A stretch of 64,000 nucleotides of DNA from the NCBI RefSeq assembly GCF_013179735.1, contig NZ_JABMEG010000001.1, forward strand, positions 2,542,001-2,606,000, in the 5' to 3' direction. Position numbers and translations under genes: made by a program. This document shows positions 39,393 through 47,733 of this stretch, one piece after another. Under the pieces are notes generated by a model. It was not told the origin of the DNA. It saw only the letters and a program-made list of their open reading frames with translations, and did no database searches. Every line of letters starts with the position of its first letter. The first letter of the stretch is position 1. The DNA comes from Permianibacter fluminis (GTDB taxonomy: Bacteria > Pseudomonadota > Gammaproteobacteria > Enterobacterales > Permianibacteraceae).

Positions 39393-41153
39393 ATGACGTA
39401 TCAAGCCCCCATCCGTGATTACCGCTTTCTGTTGCTCGAATGGCTGAAACTGCCGGAACGTTGGCAACAGCTCGGCGGCCATGCCGAACTCGATGCCGGT
39501 TTGGTCGACGCGGTGCTGGAAGAGGCGGGCAAATTCTGCAGCGGCGTGCTGTCGCCAATCAATCGCAGCGGCGATGAAGAAGGCTGCAGCATCAGCAATG
39601 GTGTTGTGAAAACGCCAAAAGGTTTTCCGGACGCGTGGAAGCAGTTCGCCGAAAGCGGTTGGCAGTCGCTTTGCGGTGATCCGCAATACGGCGGTCAGGG
39701 CCTGCCGCGCACGCTGCATGTCGCCATCGAAGAAATGATCTACGGCGCCAACACCTCGTTCTGTCTGTATTCCTCGCTGACCAACGGTGCTACCGAATGT
39801 ATTGCCGCCCATGGTGACGAAGCCATGAAGGCAGCATATTTGCCGAAACTGCTCAGCGGCGAATGGACCGGTGCGATGTGCCTGACCGAACCGCATGCCG
39901 GCACCGATCTGGGTCTTTTGAAAACCAAGGCGACGCCGAATGGTGACGGCAGCTACAGCATCAGTGGCACCAAGATTTTCATCACCGGCGGCGAGCACGA
40001 TTTGACCGACAACATCGTCCATCTGGTGTTGGCACGGCTGCCGGACGCGCCGGCCGGCACCAAGGGCATTTCGCTGTTCCTGGTGTCGAAGTTTGACGTC
40101 AAAACGGATGGCTCACTCGGCGAGCGCAACGCCTTTAGCTGCGGTTCGATCGAACACAAGATGGGTATCAAGGCGTCGAGCACCTGCGTCATGAATTTCG
40201 ATGGCGCCAAGGGCTATTTGATCGGCAAGCCGAACGAAGGCCTGAAGTGCATGTTCACCATGATGAACGTCGAGCGCCTGTCGATTGCCGTGCAAGGTGT
40301 CGGCCTCGGTGAACTCGCCTGGCAAATCGCCGCGCGTTACGCCAGCGAGCGCAAGCAGAGCCGGGCACCGGGCTCGACCAACGCGGCTGATCCCATCATC
40401 GTCCATCCGGATGTGCAGCGCATGCTGCTGACCATGCGTGCCTACACCGAAGGTGGCCGCGCGCTGGCACTGTGGATGGGCAGCCTGCTCGATGAAGCAC
40501 ACAGCGGCAAAGATGCGGCAGTGAAAGTGAAAGCTGAAGCACTGTTGGCCTTCCTGACGCCGGTGGCCAAAGCGTTTTTCACCGATATCGGTTTCGACGT
40601 CTGCAATCATGGTGTGCAGGTGCTGGGCGGCCACGGGTATGTCCGTGAATGGGGCGTTGAACAGACCGTTCGCGATGCCCGCATCGCCCAGATTTACGAA
40701 GGCACCAACGGCGTGCAGGCCATGGATCTGGTCGGTCGCAAATTGATCGCCAACAAAGGTGAGACTGCGGAAGAATTGCTGCTGGCCATTCGCCGCTATG
40801 CCGAAAAACTGAAAGATGCCGAATGGAAAGCGTCGCTGACCCAAGCGGCCAGTGACTTCGAACTGGCGCTTGATACCCTGCTGGAAAATGCTGACGATGG
40901 TGGCCGCCATGCGGGCGCCAACGCCGTGCACTTCCTGCACTTGACCGGCCATTTGGTCTACGGCTGGTTGTGGTCGCAACAGGCGGCGCTGGCCGAGGCC
41001 GCAGAAGACAGCGACAGTTTTTACCAGCACAAACTGCTGACCGCCGACTTCTTCCGCCGCCAGCTGCTGCCGCGCACCGCAACGCTGCGGACGCTGATCG
41101 TCGGTGACGGTCACGACTGGGCCGAGCCGGACGCGAGCTACTTCGCGGTTTAA
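39393..41153 (+). CDS. Acyl-CoA dehydrogenase (FadE5/DmdC-like)
   Basis: The 586-residue protein has the acyl-CoA dehydrogenase N, middle and C domains (CLTEPHAGTDLG, ITGGEHDLTDNIVHLVLARL, GGHGYVREWGVEQ). The catalytic-base Glu lies in IYEGTNGVQAMDL. A C-terminal extension of about 110 residues is typical of the FadE5/DmdC class rather than short ACADs. It performs FAD-dependent alpha,beta-desaturation of an acyl-CoA; chain length is not readable. A CAGGAG site precedes ATG 39393, 49 bp after pncC. A terminator follows. Confidence 0.93.
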   Translation: MTYQAPIRDYRFLLLEWLKLPERWQQLGGHAELDAGLVDAVLEEAGKFCSGVLSPINRSGDEEGCSISNGVVKTPKGFPDAWKQFAESGWQSLCGDPQYGGQGLPRTLHVAIEEMIYGANTSFCLYSSLTNGATECIAAHGDEAMKAAYLPKLLSGEWTGAMCLTEPHAGTDLGLLKTKATPNGDGSYSISGTKIFITGGEHDLTDNIVHLVLARLPDAPAGTKGISLFLVSKFDVKTDGSLGERNAFSCGSIEHKMGIKASSTCVMNFDGAKGYLIGKPNEGLKCMFTMMNVERLSIAVQGVGLGELAWQIAARYASERKQSRAPGSTNAADPIIVHPDVQRMLLTMRAYTEGGRALALWMGSLLDEAHSGKDAAVKVKAEALLAFLTPVAKAFFTDIGFDVCNHGVQVLGGHGYVREWGVEQTVRDARIAQIYEGTNGVQAMDLVGRKLIANKGETAEELLLAIRRYAEKLKDAEWKASLTQAASDFELALDTLLENADDGGRHAGANAVHFLHLTGHLVYGWLWSQQAALAEAAEDSDSFYQHKLLTADFFRRQLLPRTATLRTLIVGDGHDWAEPDASYFAV

Positions 41154-41184
41154 GCAATGACGGTTGGTTTTTGTCAGCCATCAA

Positions 41185-41217
41185 AAAAGCGCAATCTCCG
41201 GATTGCGCTTTTCTTTT
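41185..41217 (+). terminator. Rho-independent terminator after the acyl-CoA dehydrogenase gene
   Basis: A perfect 12-bp stem AAAAGCGCAATC / GATTGCGCTTTT with a TCCG loop is followed by CTTTTAT. Confidence 0.92.
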
Positions 41218-41314
41218 ATCGGTTGGTAACGCACTGTTTCCTGATACGCGACGATCCGCTCGCCCGGGTTTCGCTACACTGAGGTCACGAAAGATCAGTG
41301 CCAAGCGAGACTTC

Positions 41315-42709
41315 ATGTACGACCGTTTGCAACAGGAACGCGACACCATTTCCCAGGTATTGGAAGCGGTGATGCAACACGCCACCGGCTATTTGCAGCA
41401 GTTACCGGACCGGCCGCCAGCGCAGCGGGCCGAGGCCTCAGTGCCGCAACCGCTGTCCAGTGAAGGTGTCGGGTTTGCCACTGCCTTGCAGCAGTTCAGT
41501 GAGCGCTGGCAGCCGCAGCTGAGCGCCAGTGCCGGACCGCGTTACCTCGGCTTCATTACCGGCGGTGCGACGCCGGCCGCGCTGGCCGGTGACTGGCTGA
41601 CCAGTGCGCTCGATCAGAACCCGATGAACAGCCTCGACGGTGCCGGGCAGTTGCTGGAACGGGAAGCGTTGGCCTGGCTGCGCGATTTGTTTGATTTGCC
41701 GGCCGAATTTGCCGGCAGCTTTGTTTCCGGCGCCACCGTTTCCAACATGGTCGGCCTCGCGATCGCGCGCGAGTGGTGCGGCGAGCAGCGCGGCATCAGC
41801 GTCGCCGATGACGGTCATGCCGCACTCGGCAAGATCGAGATTTTGTCCGGCGCGACCCATTCCAGTGTCTACAAAGCGGCGGCCATGCTCGGCATCGGGC
41901 GCAAGGCGATCCAATCGATCGCCTTGCTGCCGGATCGCGAAGCCGTCGATGTGGCCGCACTGGAGCAGGCGCTGGCAGCGCGCGCCGATCAACCGGTGAT
42001 CGTCGTTGCCAATGCCGGTACGGTGAACAGCGTCGATTTCGATGATCTGACGGCGATTGCCGCGCTGCGCGCGCGTTATCCGTTCTGGTTGCACGTCGAT
42101 GCGGCATTTGGCGCGTTTGCCCGCTTGCTGCCTCAGCACGCTGACAAACTGAAAGGGCTGGAGCTGGCCGACTCTGTCTGCATCGATTTGCACAAATGGC
42201 TCAACGTGCCCTATGACAGCGCCGTGCAATTCAGCCGTCGTCAGGATCTGCAAGTCCGGGTATTCCAGAACGCATCGGTCTACCTCGGTATGCCGACCGG
42301 CGATCCGGATTTCGTGCACCTGACGCCGGAAAATTCCCGTCGCTTTCGTGCCTTGCCGGCCTGGTTCAGCCTGCTCGCCTATGGCCGCGCCGGCCATGCT
42401 GACATCGTTGCCCGCAATGTCGCGTTGGCGGATGCCCTGAGCACGCGGCTGGCGCAGGAACCGCGTCTGCAATTGCTCGCACCGACCCGGCTCAACGTGG
42501 TTTGTTTCAGTCTGACCGACCGGCCGACGGCGGAACGTATCCAGACATTGGTCCGTTTGCTGCGCGATGATGGCGAAGTGTTTCTGACGCCGACGGTGTA
42601 TCAGGGCACTTGGGGCGTTCGCGCCGCGTTCAGCAATTGGCGCACGGAAGCTGCCGATATCGACCGTATCGTTGCGGCATTGGCGCGGGCGCTTGAGCGA
42701 TTGGGCTGA
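41315..42709 (+). CDS. Group II pyridoxal-phosphate-dependent decarboxylase
   Basis: The 464-residue protein belongs to the aromatic-amino-acid/Glu decarboxylase fold group. It has a GFITGGATPAALAGDWL N-terminal block, SGATVSNMVGLAIAR, the cofactor Asp in HVDAAFGAF, and the PLP Lys in DLHKWLNVPYD. Group II enzymes decarboxylate aromatic amino acids, Glu, Asp or diaminobutyrate; substrate cannot be fixed here. ATG 41315 follows a GCGAGA site. It lies between a terminator and tRNA-Arg. Confidence 0.88.
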   Translation: MYDRLQQERDTISQVLEAVMQHATGYLQQLPDRPPAQRAEASVPQPLSSEGVGFATALQQFSERWQPQLSASAGPRYLGFITGGATPAALAGDWLTSALDQNPMNSLDGAGQLLEREALAWLRDLFDLPAEFAGSFVSGATVSNMVGLAIAREWCGEQRGISVADDGHAALGKIEILSGATHSSVYKAAAMLGIGRKAIQSIALLPDREAVDVAALEQALAARADQPVIVVANAGTVNSVDFDDLTAIAALRARYPFWLHVDAAFGAFARLLPQHADKLKGLELADSVCIDLHKWLNVPYDSAVQFSRRQDLQVRVFQNASVYLGMPTGDPDFVHLTPENSRRFRALPAWFSLLAYGRAGHADIVARNVALADALSTRLAQEPRLQLLAPTRLNVVCFSLTDRPTAERIQTLVRLLRDDGEVFLTPTVYQGTWGVRAAFSNWRTEAADIDRIVAALARALERLG

Positions 42710-42757
42710 GCTGGCAATGGCCAAGACCGGGGCAGTTGGCTAGAATGCCGGGCCCGC

Positions 42758-42834
42758 GTCCCGGTAGCTCAGCTGGATAGAGCATCCCCCTCCTAAGGGG
42801 AAGGTCGGACGTTCGAATCGTCTCCGGGACGCCA
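42758..42834 (+). tRNA. tRNA-Arg (anticodon CCU)
   Basis: A full cloverleaf is visible: acceptor GTCCCGG / CCGGGAC, D-stem GCTC / GAGC, anticodon stem TCCCC / GGGGA with loop CTCCTAA (anticodon CCT), T-stem GGACG / CGTCT with TTCGAAT loop, discriminator G and encoded CCA. It reads the rare AGG codon. Single-copy tRNA-Arg(CCU) genes are common integration sites, but no integrase is seen here. Confidence 0.97.
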
Positions 42835-42935
42835 TCTCCTGTTGTTTCAGTAGGGCCCGCATGAGTCATCGTGACGACAGCGATGGCACGGCTTATCATG
42901 TGCGGGTTCCAAGCCGCCATTGATGGCCAGCCTCC

Positions 42936-44255
42936 ATGCATGTCACTTTTCCTTCTGCCAATAACTTCCAGTTGTCGCGTGGCATTTTCATTGCCGCCTG
43001 GAAGGTCTGGTTCAAGCGTTTTCATCCGCAGCCGGAAAGCTGGCGCGAAGGCCGTATTCCGCGTCATGACGCCGACGGCAAATTGTGCGAGGTGTTGGCG
43101 CGCGGTCATCGGTTTTCGGTGGATGTCATTGCCCGCTTGATGGTGCCGTGGCCGTTCCGCAATACCGTGCAGGCCAGTGATGATTTCATTCGGCTGAACC
43201 CGGCACTGCTGCGTTCCTGCAGCTATGTCGACGATGCTACCGGCAGCAATGTGCCGGGCGCGCGGCTGACCGATCAGGCGCTCGATTACTGGGATTCGCT
43301 GTCATTCGTTGCCCAGGAAATGTATCTGGTGTACGCCGAAGCGCGGGTGCAGGCCGATATCGAAACCTCCAGCGATGATCCGGTGGTGATCGACGATGGC
43401 GGCAATTGTGTCATTGGCGAAAGCATTTACCCGCCTGTGCTACCCAAAGCTGATGCGCCGGACAGCGATTACCTCAAGGCCTTGGTGCGCTGGATTGATG
43501 AAGAACCCTATCAGCCGATGTATCAGCGGCAGCCGGTCGGCGAACCGGTCAGCAGTTGGCATGATCGTCTGCAGAAATTTTTCTGGCCGAAACCGCGCAT
43601 TGGTTACAGCGCTTACGGCTTTCTGACCAATTCGCTGTTGTACCGTGCCCGTTTGCTGGCCAAAACGGTCGAAGACCAGCGGCAATGGAGCGTTGAAGAG
43701 CAATTTCTCGCGGTCAAAATCGCCAATGAGATTTTCAACCTGTTCGGTGTCCCGCAGCGTGAAGTAACCATTGATAACGTGCGTAAGGTGGTGCAAGCCG
43801 CATTGACCGCCGATGCCAGCGCCAAAGCCAAAATGAACAGCGGCTGGACCTGGCTGGCCGCCCTGACCACCGCGCACAAGGAAAGCGAAGCCGGCGCTTT
43901 GCCCTTGATTGGTTGGAATAGCCGGGTCTCGGCGTCACTGGTCTCGCGGCTGGATTTTCTGTTGGCAGAAACTGGTCAGCAAAACCTTGGCAAGCGCTTT
44001 GCGGCGCTCGGTACCGTGCCGGGTTACGGTGGCACCCGGCCACGGCAGTTGTCGCTGCAATGGCCTGATGCCTATCGCAGCTGGGAATCGCAGATCGCGG
44101 TCAGCAAGCTGGTGCGCGAGATTCGTGATTTGTTGAATAACGAACGCAAGCCGGATGGCTCGCTGCGTTATCGCGCCATGCCGCTGCCCACTGGCGGCAC
44201 GGCACCCTGGACAGTGCTGGGCGTTTGTTATGTGCTGATGGGAGATGGTTACTGA
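42936..44255 (+). CDS. Hypothetical protein, 439 residues
   Basis: I do not recognise this protein. It has no signal peptide and no convincing membrane helix, and it is mixed alpha with many Trp and Tyr. The C-terminal third has GWTWLAALTTAHKE, LPLIGWNSRVSASLVSRLDFLLAETG and VPGYGGTRPRQLSLQWPDAYRSWES. Codon use resembles the neighbours and the frame is long and intact, so it is very likely a real gene. It starts 101 bp after tRNA-Arg, a typical spot for acquired genes. There is no clear partner, and downstream it is convergent with the binding-protein gene. Confidence 0.7.
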   Translation: MHVTFPSANNFQLSRGIFIAAWKVWFKRFHPQPESWREGRIPRHDADGKLCEVLARGHRFSVDVIARLMVPWPFRNTVQASDDFIRLNPALLRSCSYVDDATGSNVPGARLTDQALDYWDSLSFVAQEMYLVYAEARVQADIETSSDDPVVIDDGGNCVIGESIYPPVLPKADAPDSDYLKALVRWIDEEPYQPMYQRQPVGEPVSSWHDRLQKFFWPKPRIGYSAYGFLTNSLLYRARLLAKTVEDQRQWSVEEQFLAVKIANEIFNLFGVPQREVTIDNVRKVVQAALTADASAKAKMNSGWTWLAALTTAHKESEAGALPLIGWNSRVSASLVSRLDFLLAETGQQNLGKRFAALGTVPGYGGTRPRQLSLQWPDAYRSWESQIAVSKLVREIRDLLNNERKPDGSLRYRAMPLPTGGTAPWTVLGVCYVLMGDGY

Positions 44256-44310
44256 TGCGACCGCCCAGGTTGCGTATTCACGCGACTGGGTTGTTGTGCG
44301 GAAACTTTTT

Positions 44311-45132
44311 CTATTTGACCTCTGGGTTTTTGGCTGCAGCATGACGAAACTCTTGCTGCAGTCTTTCCAACTGGCCACTGGCCCGCATCGTCGCCAATTC
44401 ACGATCAATCAACCGTTTCAGTGACGGACCGTAACGGTAATTGCGGGAGATTGCCATGACCAGCGGGGAGGGCTGCATATCGCCAATTGCGTGGTGGGCA
44501 ATTTCGCCGGAAGCCAGCACGTCCTGGCCGACAATCCGCAGGCCTTCGATGGTTTCCAGATTGTAGGGCAGTACATCGCAGCGGCCATTGCGCAGCATCC
44601 GGAATGCCGCGGCAAAATTTTCCGGCCCCATGTCGATGCGGTCCGACGGCAAATCAAACATCGCGAAATTGTGGCCGGCAATACCGCAGACCCGCAGGCT
44701 GCGCAAATCACGTTTGTTCAGCACCGGCGTAAAGTCCGGGTAGCGCGACTGCAGATAAAAGCTGTGAAAATGCACCTGAGCAAACGGCTCGGTCAGCAGG
44801 TAGGTGGCGATGCGTTCCGGATTGGGGCTGCTGTTGATCAGCAATTGATAGCGCTCGCCGTTGGCGACTTCCTGCTGACAACGCTTCAGCGGCAGCAGAT
44901 CCAGCTCCAGTCGCCAGCCGTTTCTGGCGAGAATGTCCCGGATCAGGGTATAGCCCAGCCCGCGCACCATCAGCTGGCCATCAGCGCCGGTTTCCCGCCA
45001 GCGGAAGGGAGGGTAGTCCTGGTCATTGTCGCAGGCGCGCACCAGCGGCGGTTCGGCTTGCGCAGGGGCACTCAGCCCGACCAGCGAGCTGAAAGCCAAT
45101 GTCAGCAGCAGAATTCGCGGTACGGCTGTCAT
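44311..45132 (-). CDS. Periplasmic solute-binding (family 3)-like protein
   Basis: The 273-residue protein has a signal peptide (ILLLTLAFSSLVGLSAPAQA) and the type II periplasmic binding fold of amino-acid binding proteins (RACDNDQDYPPFRW, GLGYTLIRDILARNGWRLEL, LRSLRVCGIAGHNF, LRNGRCDVLPYN). No ABC permease or ATPase is nearby, so it may act as a stand-alone sensor or orphan binding protein. AGAGGTAACAG precedes ATG 45132. It is divergent from the DUF1315 gene. Confidence 0.82.
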   Translation of the reverse strand: MTAVPRILLLTLAFSSLVGLSAPAQAEPPLVRACDNDQDYPPFRWRETGADGQLMVRGLGYTLIRDILARNGWRLELDLLPLKRCQQEVANGERYQLLINSSPNPERIATYLLTEPFAQVHFHSFYLQSRYPDFTPVLNKRDLRSLRVCGIAGHNFAMFDLPSDRIDMGPENFAAAFRMLRNGRCDVLPYNLETIEGLRIVGQDVLASGEIAHHAIGDMQPSPLVMAISRNYRYGPSLKRLIDRELATMRASGQLERLQQEFRHAAAKNPEVK

Positions 45133-45261
45133 CTGTTACCTCTGTTTTTTTTGGAGTATAGGTCCCTCGTCTTGCACTGGATACGACCGGGTTGGCAGCT
45201 TGGCGCACAGTAATGGGTAGATTTGCTAGAATCCCGCCGCTTTATACCACCGGAGCCGACC

Positions 45262-45537
45262 ATGACCGTAGACCAGCTGATTGCCAGCATGACGCCCGAC
45301 ATCCGGGAGAAATTGACCCGTGCGGTGGAGCTTGGCAAATGGCCGGATGGCGTTCGGCTCAGCGATGAGCAGCGCCAGACGATCATGGAGGCCTTGATGC
45401 TCTGGCAAGCCCGCTATGAGCCACATAACGGCGAGGCTTACACCATCGATGACAGCGGCGAGATGCGCTTTCTCTGTGACAGCGAGAAAGAACGGCTGGA
45501 GGCAGCGCACGCGACCTTCAAAATCACGCTGCAGTAA
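45262..45537 (+). CDS. DUF1315 family protein (YeaC-like)
   Basis: The 91-residue protein shows the DUF1315 pattern: QLIASMTPDIREKLTRAVELGKWPDGVRLSDEQR, then MLWQARYEPHNGEAYTID. It is small, cytoplasmic and of unknown function, conserved in gammaproteobacteria. ATG 45262 is chosen for the CGGAG site and conserved N-terminus. A strong terminator follows. Confidence 0.9.
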   Translation: MTVDQLIASMTPDIREKLTRAVELGKWPDGVRLSDEQRQTIMEALMLWQARYEPHNGEAYTIDDSGEMRFLCDSEKERLEAAHATFKITLQ

Positions 45538-45553
45538 CATCGCACCGTTCAAC

Positions 45554-45588
45554 AAAAAAGCTCAGGCCAAGACCTGAGCTTTTTTATT
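45554..45588 (+). terminator. Rho-independent terminator after the DUF1315 gene
   Basis: AAAAAAGCTCAGG / CCTGAGCTTTTTT forms a 13-bp stem with a short loop and trailing T/A-rich sequence. Confidence 0.92.
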
Positions 45589-45618
45589 TCGGATTGGGGA
45601 GATGCCTCGGTTCGTATG

Positions 45619-45709
45619 CCGTTACCCTTCGAGAAGCTCAAGGCGAACGATCTGTTTAACCTGCAGCACGTCACTTACCGTTCGTGGTGAGCTCGTCGAA
45701 CCATGAACG
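45619..45709. repeat. Inverted pair of dispersed extragenic repeats
   Basis: Copy one (45619-45649, CCCTTCGAGAAGCTCAAGGCGAACG) and copy two (45677-45709, CGTTCGTGGTGAGCTCGTCGAACC...) are imperfect reverse complements. They resemble the very common TTCGACAAGCTCAGGGCGAACGG repeat of proteobacteria. The 45589-45781 gap holds nothing else. Confidence 0.65.
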
Positions 45710-45781
45710 AGCTACAGTGAGCATCCCGCTGAGACAGCTACCTCATCGGGCATTTATTTGCCGTTATCTGGCCTGAAATCA

Positions 45782-46069
45782 TCAGCCCGTTTGACCCAGC
45801 AGCGCCGCAAACAAGCTGGCAAAGATCGAGCCGAGCACAACCAATAACAGCAAGGGCAGTAGTATGGCAAAGGCGAGTTTGAGTTCGGTCAACTGGTCGG
45901 CGACTGCTCGCTTGCGGCTCTTCAGGAAGAACTTGCGAAACTCGCTGCCGTGAGCGTTGCGCACATCCTTGATGAAGTTCTGCCGGTTGCCAAACCAGTC
46001 TTTGAGCAGGAACAGGGCAAACGGCAGACAGATCGCTGCGGCCAATCCGTAGCCGAGAAAGTCCGCCAT
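45782..46069 (-). CDS. Small two-helix membrane protein, hypothetical
   Basis: The protein of 95 residues from ATG 46069 (AAGGAC site 8 nt upstream) has two hydrophobic segments (GLAAAICLPFALFLL near the N-terminus, and LAFAILLPLLLLVVLGSIFASL near the C-terminus). A basic loop of about 40 residues lies between them. No family is recognised. It follows ansA by 55 bp on the same strand and might be co-transcribed. Confidence 0.65.
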   Translation of the reverse strand: MADFLGYGLAAAICLPFALFLLKDWFGNRQNFIKDVRNAHGSEFRKFFLKSRKRAVADQLTELKLAFAILLPLLLLVVLGSIFASLFAALLGQTG

Positions 46070-46124
46070 CACTTGCGTCCTTGCATCATGTTCTCGATTC
46101 AACCTCTCACATCAGCCTCTCGCA

Positions 46125-47141
46125 TCAACCTGGATGGGTCAATTCACCACGCAGGTTTTGCTGCATCCGTTGCTTGATGCTGGCCGTGTCGAGGCCGAGC
46201 GAGAACAGATAATAGAGTTTGGTCAGCGCCGCTTCCCGGGTCATGTCATAACCGCTGATGACGCCGTGCTGCATCAGTACGCGGCCGCATTCGTAGGTGT
46301 TCATGTCGACCAGACCGCGATAGCACTGGGTGCAATTGACCACGATAACGCCACGATCATTGGCTTCCTGCAGGACCCGCAGCAGCTCGGCATTTTTCGA
46401 TGGTGCATTGCCGCTGCCGTAACTCTGCAGAATCAAACCTTGCAGCGGTGGCTTCAGAAAATTTTCGATGATGCCGGCATTGATGCCGGGGAATAGCGAC
46501 ATGGTGCCGACCATCGGCGGATTCAGTTGTTGAACGCGCAGTGGTTTGTTCGGACCCGGCAGCAGCAGCGAGCGATTGACCTCGATCGAAATACCGACTT
46601 CGGCCAGCGGCGGAAAGTTGGGCGAGTCAAAGGCGTGAAAACCGTTGGCGTCGACTTTCTGACTGCGGTTGCCACGATACAGCCGGTCGTGGAAATACAG
46701 GCAGACTTCCGGAATGTCGTAATTGGCGGCGAGCAGCACGGCGCTGATCAGATTGTCGCGGCCATCGGTGCGCAACTCACACATCGGGATCTGCGAACCG
46801 GTGACGATCACCGGCTTGGCCAGATCTTCCAGCATGAACGACAGCGCTGACGCGGTGTAGGCCATGGTGTCGGTGCCGTGCAGAATCACGAAGCCATCAA
46901 ACTGATCGTAGTGATCGCGAATGTCCTGGGCGATGCGCCACCATTCCGACGGCGTCATGTCAGAGGAGTCGATCAGCGTTTCAAACTCGCGCACGACGAC
47001 TGTCGGCATGTCCTCACGGGCAAACTCCGGCATGGTCCGGATGACTTCATCGAGGTAGCCACGCACCGGCGCGTAGCCGTTGGCGGTCTTCTTCATGCCG
47101 ATGGTGCCGCCGGTGTGGGCGATGTAAACCGAACGCGTCAT
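46125..47141 (-). CDS. ansA: Type I (cytoplasmic) L-asparaginase
   Basis: AnsA hydrolyses asparagine to aspartate and ammonia. The 338-residue protein has both catalytic threonine motifs (IAHTGGTIGMKK and VILHGTDTMAYTASALSFML) and the Lys in the VTGSQIPMCELRTDGRDNL block. Without a signal peptide it is AnsA rather than the periplasmic AnsB. ATG 47141 with an AGGA site is chosen over the upstream frame extension. Its product, Asp, is shared with the isoaspartyl pathway at 12-23 kb. Confidence 0.94.
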   Translation of the reverse strand: MTRSVYIAHTGGTIGMKKTANGYAPVRGYLDEVIRTMPEFAREDMPTVVVREFETLIDSSDMTPSEWWRIAQDIRDHYDQFDGFVILHGTDTMAYTASALSFMLEDLAKPVIVTGSQIPMCELRTDGRDNLISAVLLAANYDIPEVCLYFHDRLYRGNRSQKVDANGFHAFDSPNFPPLAEVGISIEVNRSLLLPGPNKPLRVQQLNPPMVGTMSLFPGINAGIIENFLKPPLQGLILQSYGSGNAPSKNAELLRVLQEANDRGVIVVNCTQCYRGLVDMNTYECGRVLMQHGVISGYDMTREAALTKLYYLFSLGLDTASIKQRMQQNLRGELTHPG

Positions 47142-47733
47142 GTCAGGTCCTGTAAGGCGTGGCTCAGGGCAGGGGCCGGTGAAATGCGGCCGAGCCCGAG
47201 AATGGCCGCTATTGTAGCGGCCAAGGCCCAAGAAGGCTGAATAACAGGGACGGTCGGGCCAGTTTGGCACCGGCTTGGCCCGAAACAGGCTGAGTTCGCC
47301 GGAAAACGAGCCGGAAAGGGCCGCAACCCGGTGGAAATATGCCGCAACGCTCAGAAACCGCTCGCTTTTTGCGGCTCCGGCCCCTATAGTTCGCGCCCTT
47401 GCTGCGGGGCATCAAAACCGCAGCGGGTATGAGCCTCACCAATCCTCCCCCCTGTACGCGCCTCCTGGCGCCAGGTTCCAGCCAGCCCCCGCGGCCTGCC
47501 AGAACCTTGAATGACGCAGGTATCCGGCTTGGCGGCATGACGTGTTTTCGCCAAGTTGCGGATGATCTCCTCGGATCGCCTCCGGTTCCGGCTGACACAT
47601 TGACTCAAGTAAGGCAGTGGCCACCGCATATTCGCGGCATGGCGAGCGTTTGTGCGCTGAAATCAGCGTCCGCTTGCACGGCCTGAGCTGCCGATTGCGC
47701 TCCCTAGTCCTATATGCGATTGGGGGCAGGAAA
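47142..47733 (+). promoter_or_regulatory. Long leader region upstream of the DEAD-box helicase gene
   Basis: These 592 bp lie between the divergent ansA and helicase genes. Short frames here show no family features. A TATAGT hexamer at 47385-47390 could be a -10 box but lacks a convincing -35. Cold-inducible deaD/csdA-type helicase genes usually have long structured 5' leaders, so a regulatory leader is plausible. Nothing more specific is visible. Confidence 0.45.

Noticed and set aside
42630-43109. 159-codon minus-strand frame containing ETIRTSDLPLRRGM
   Set aside because: This is the well-known false protein produced by translating the antisense of a tRNA gene (tRNA-Arg at 42758-42834).
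42758-44255. Integrated genomic island at tRNA-Arg
   Set aside because: No integrase, no duplicated tRNA end and no clear base-composition shift could be seen, so only the odd neighbouring gene is reported.
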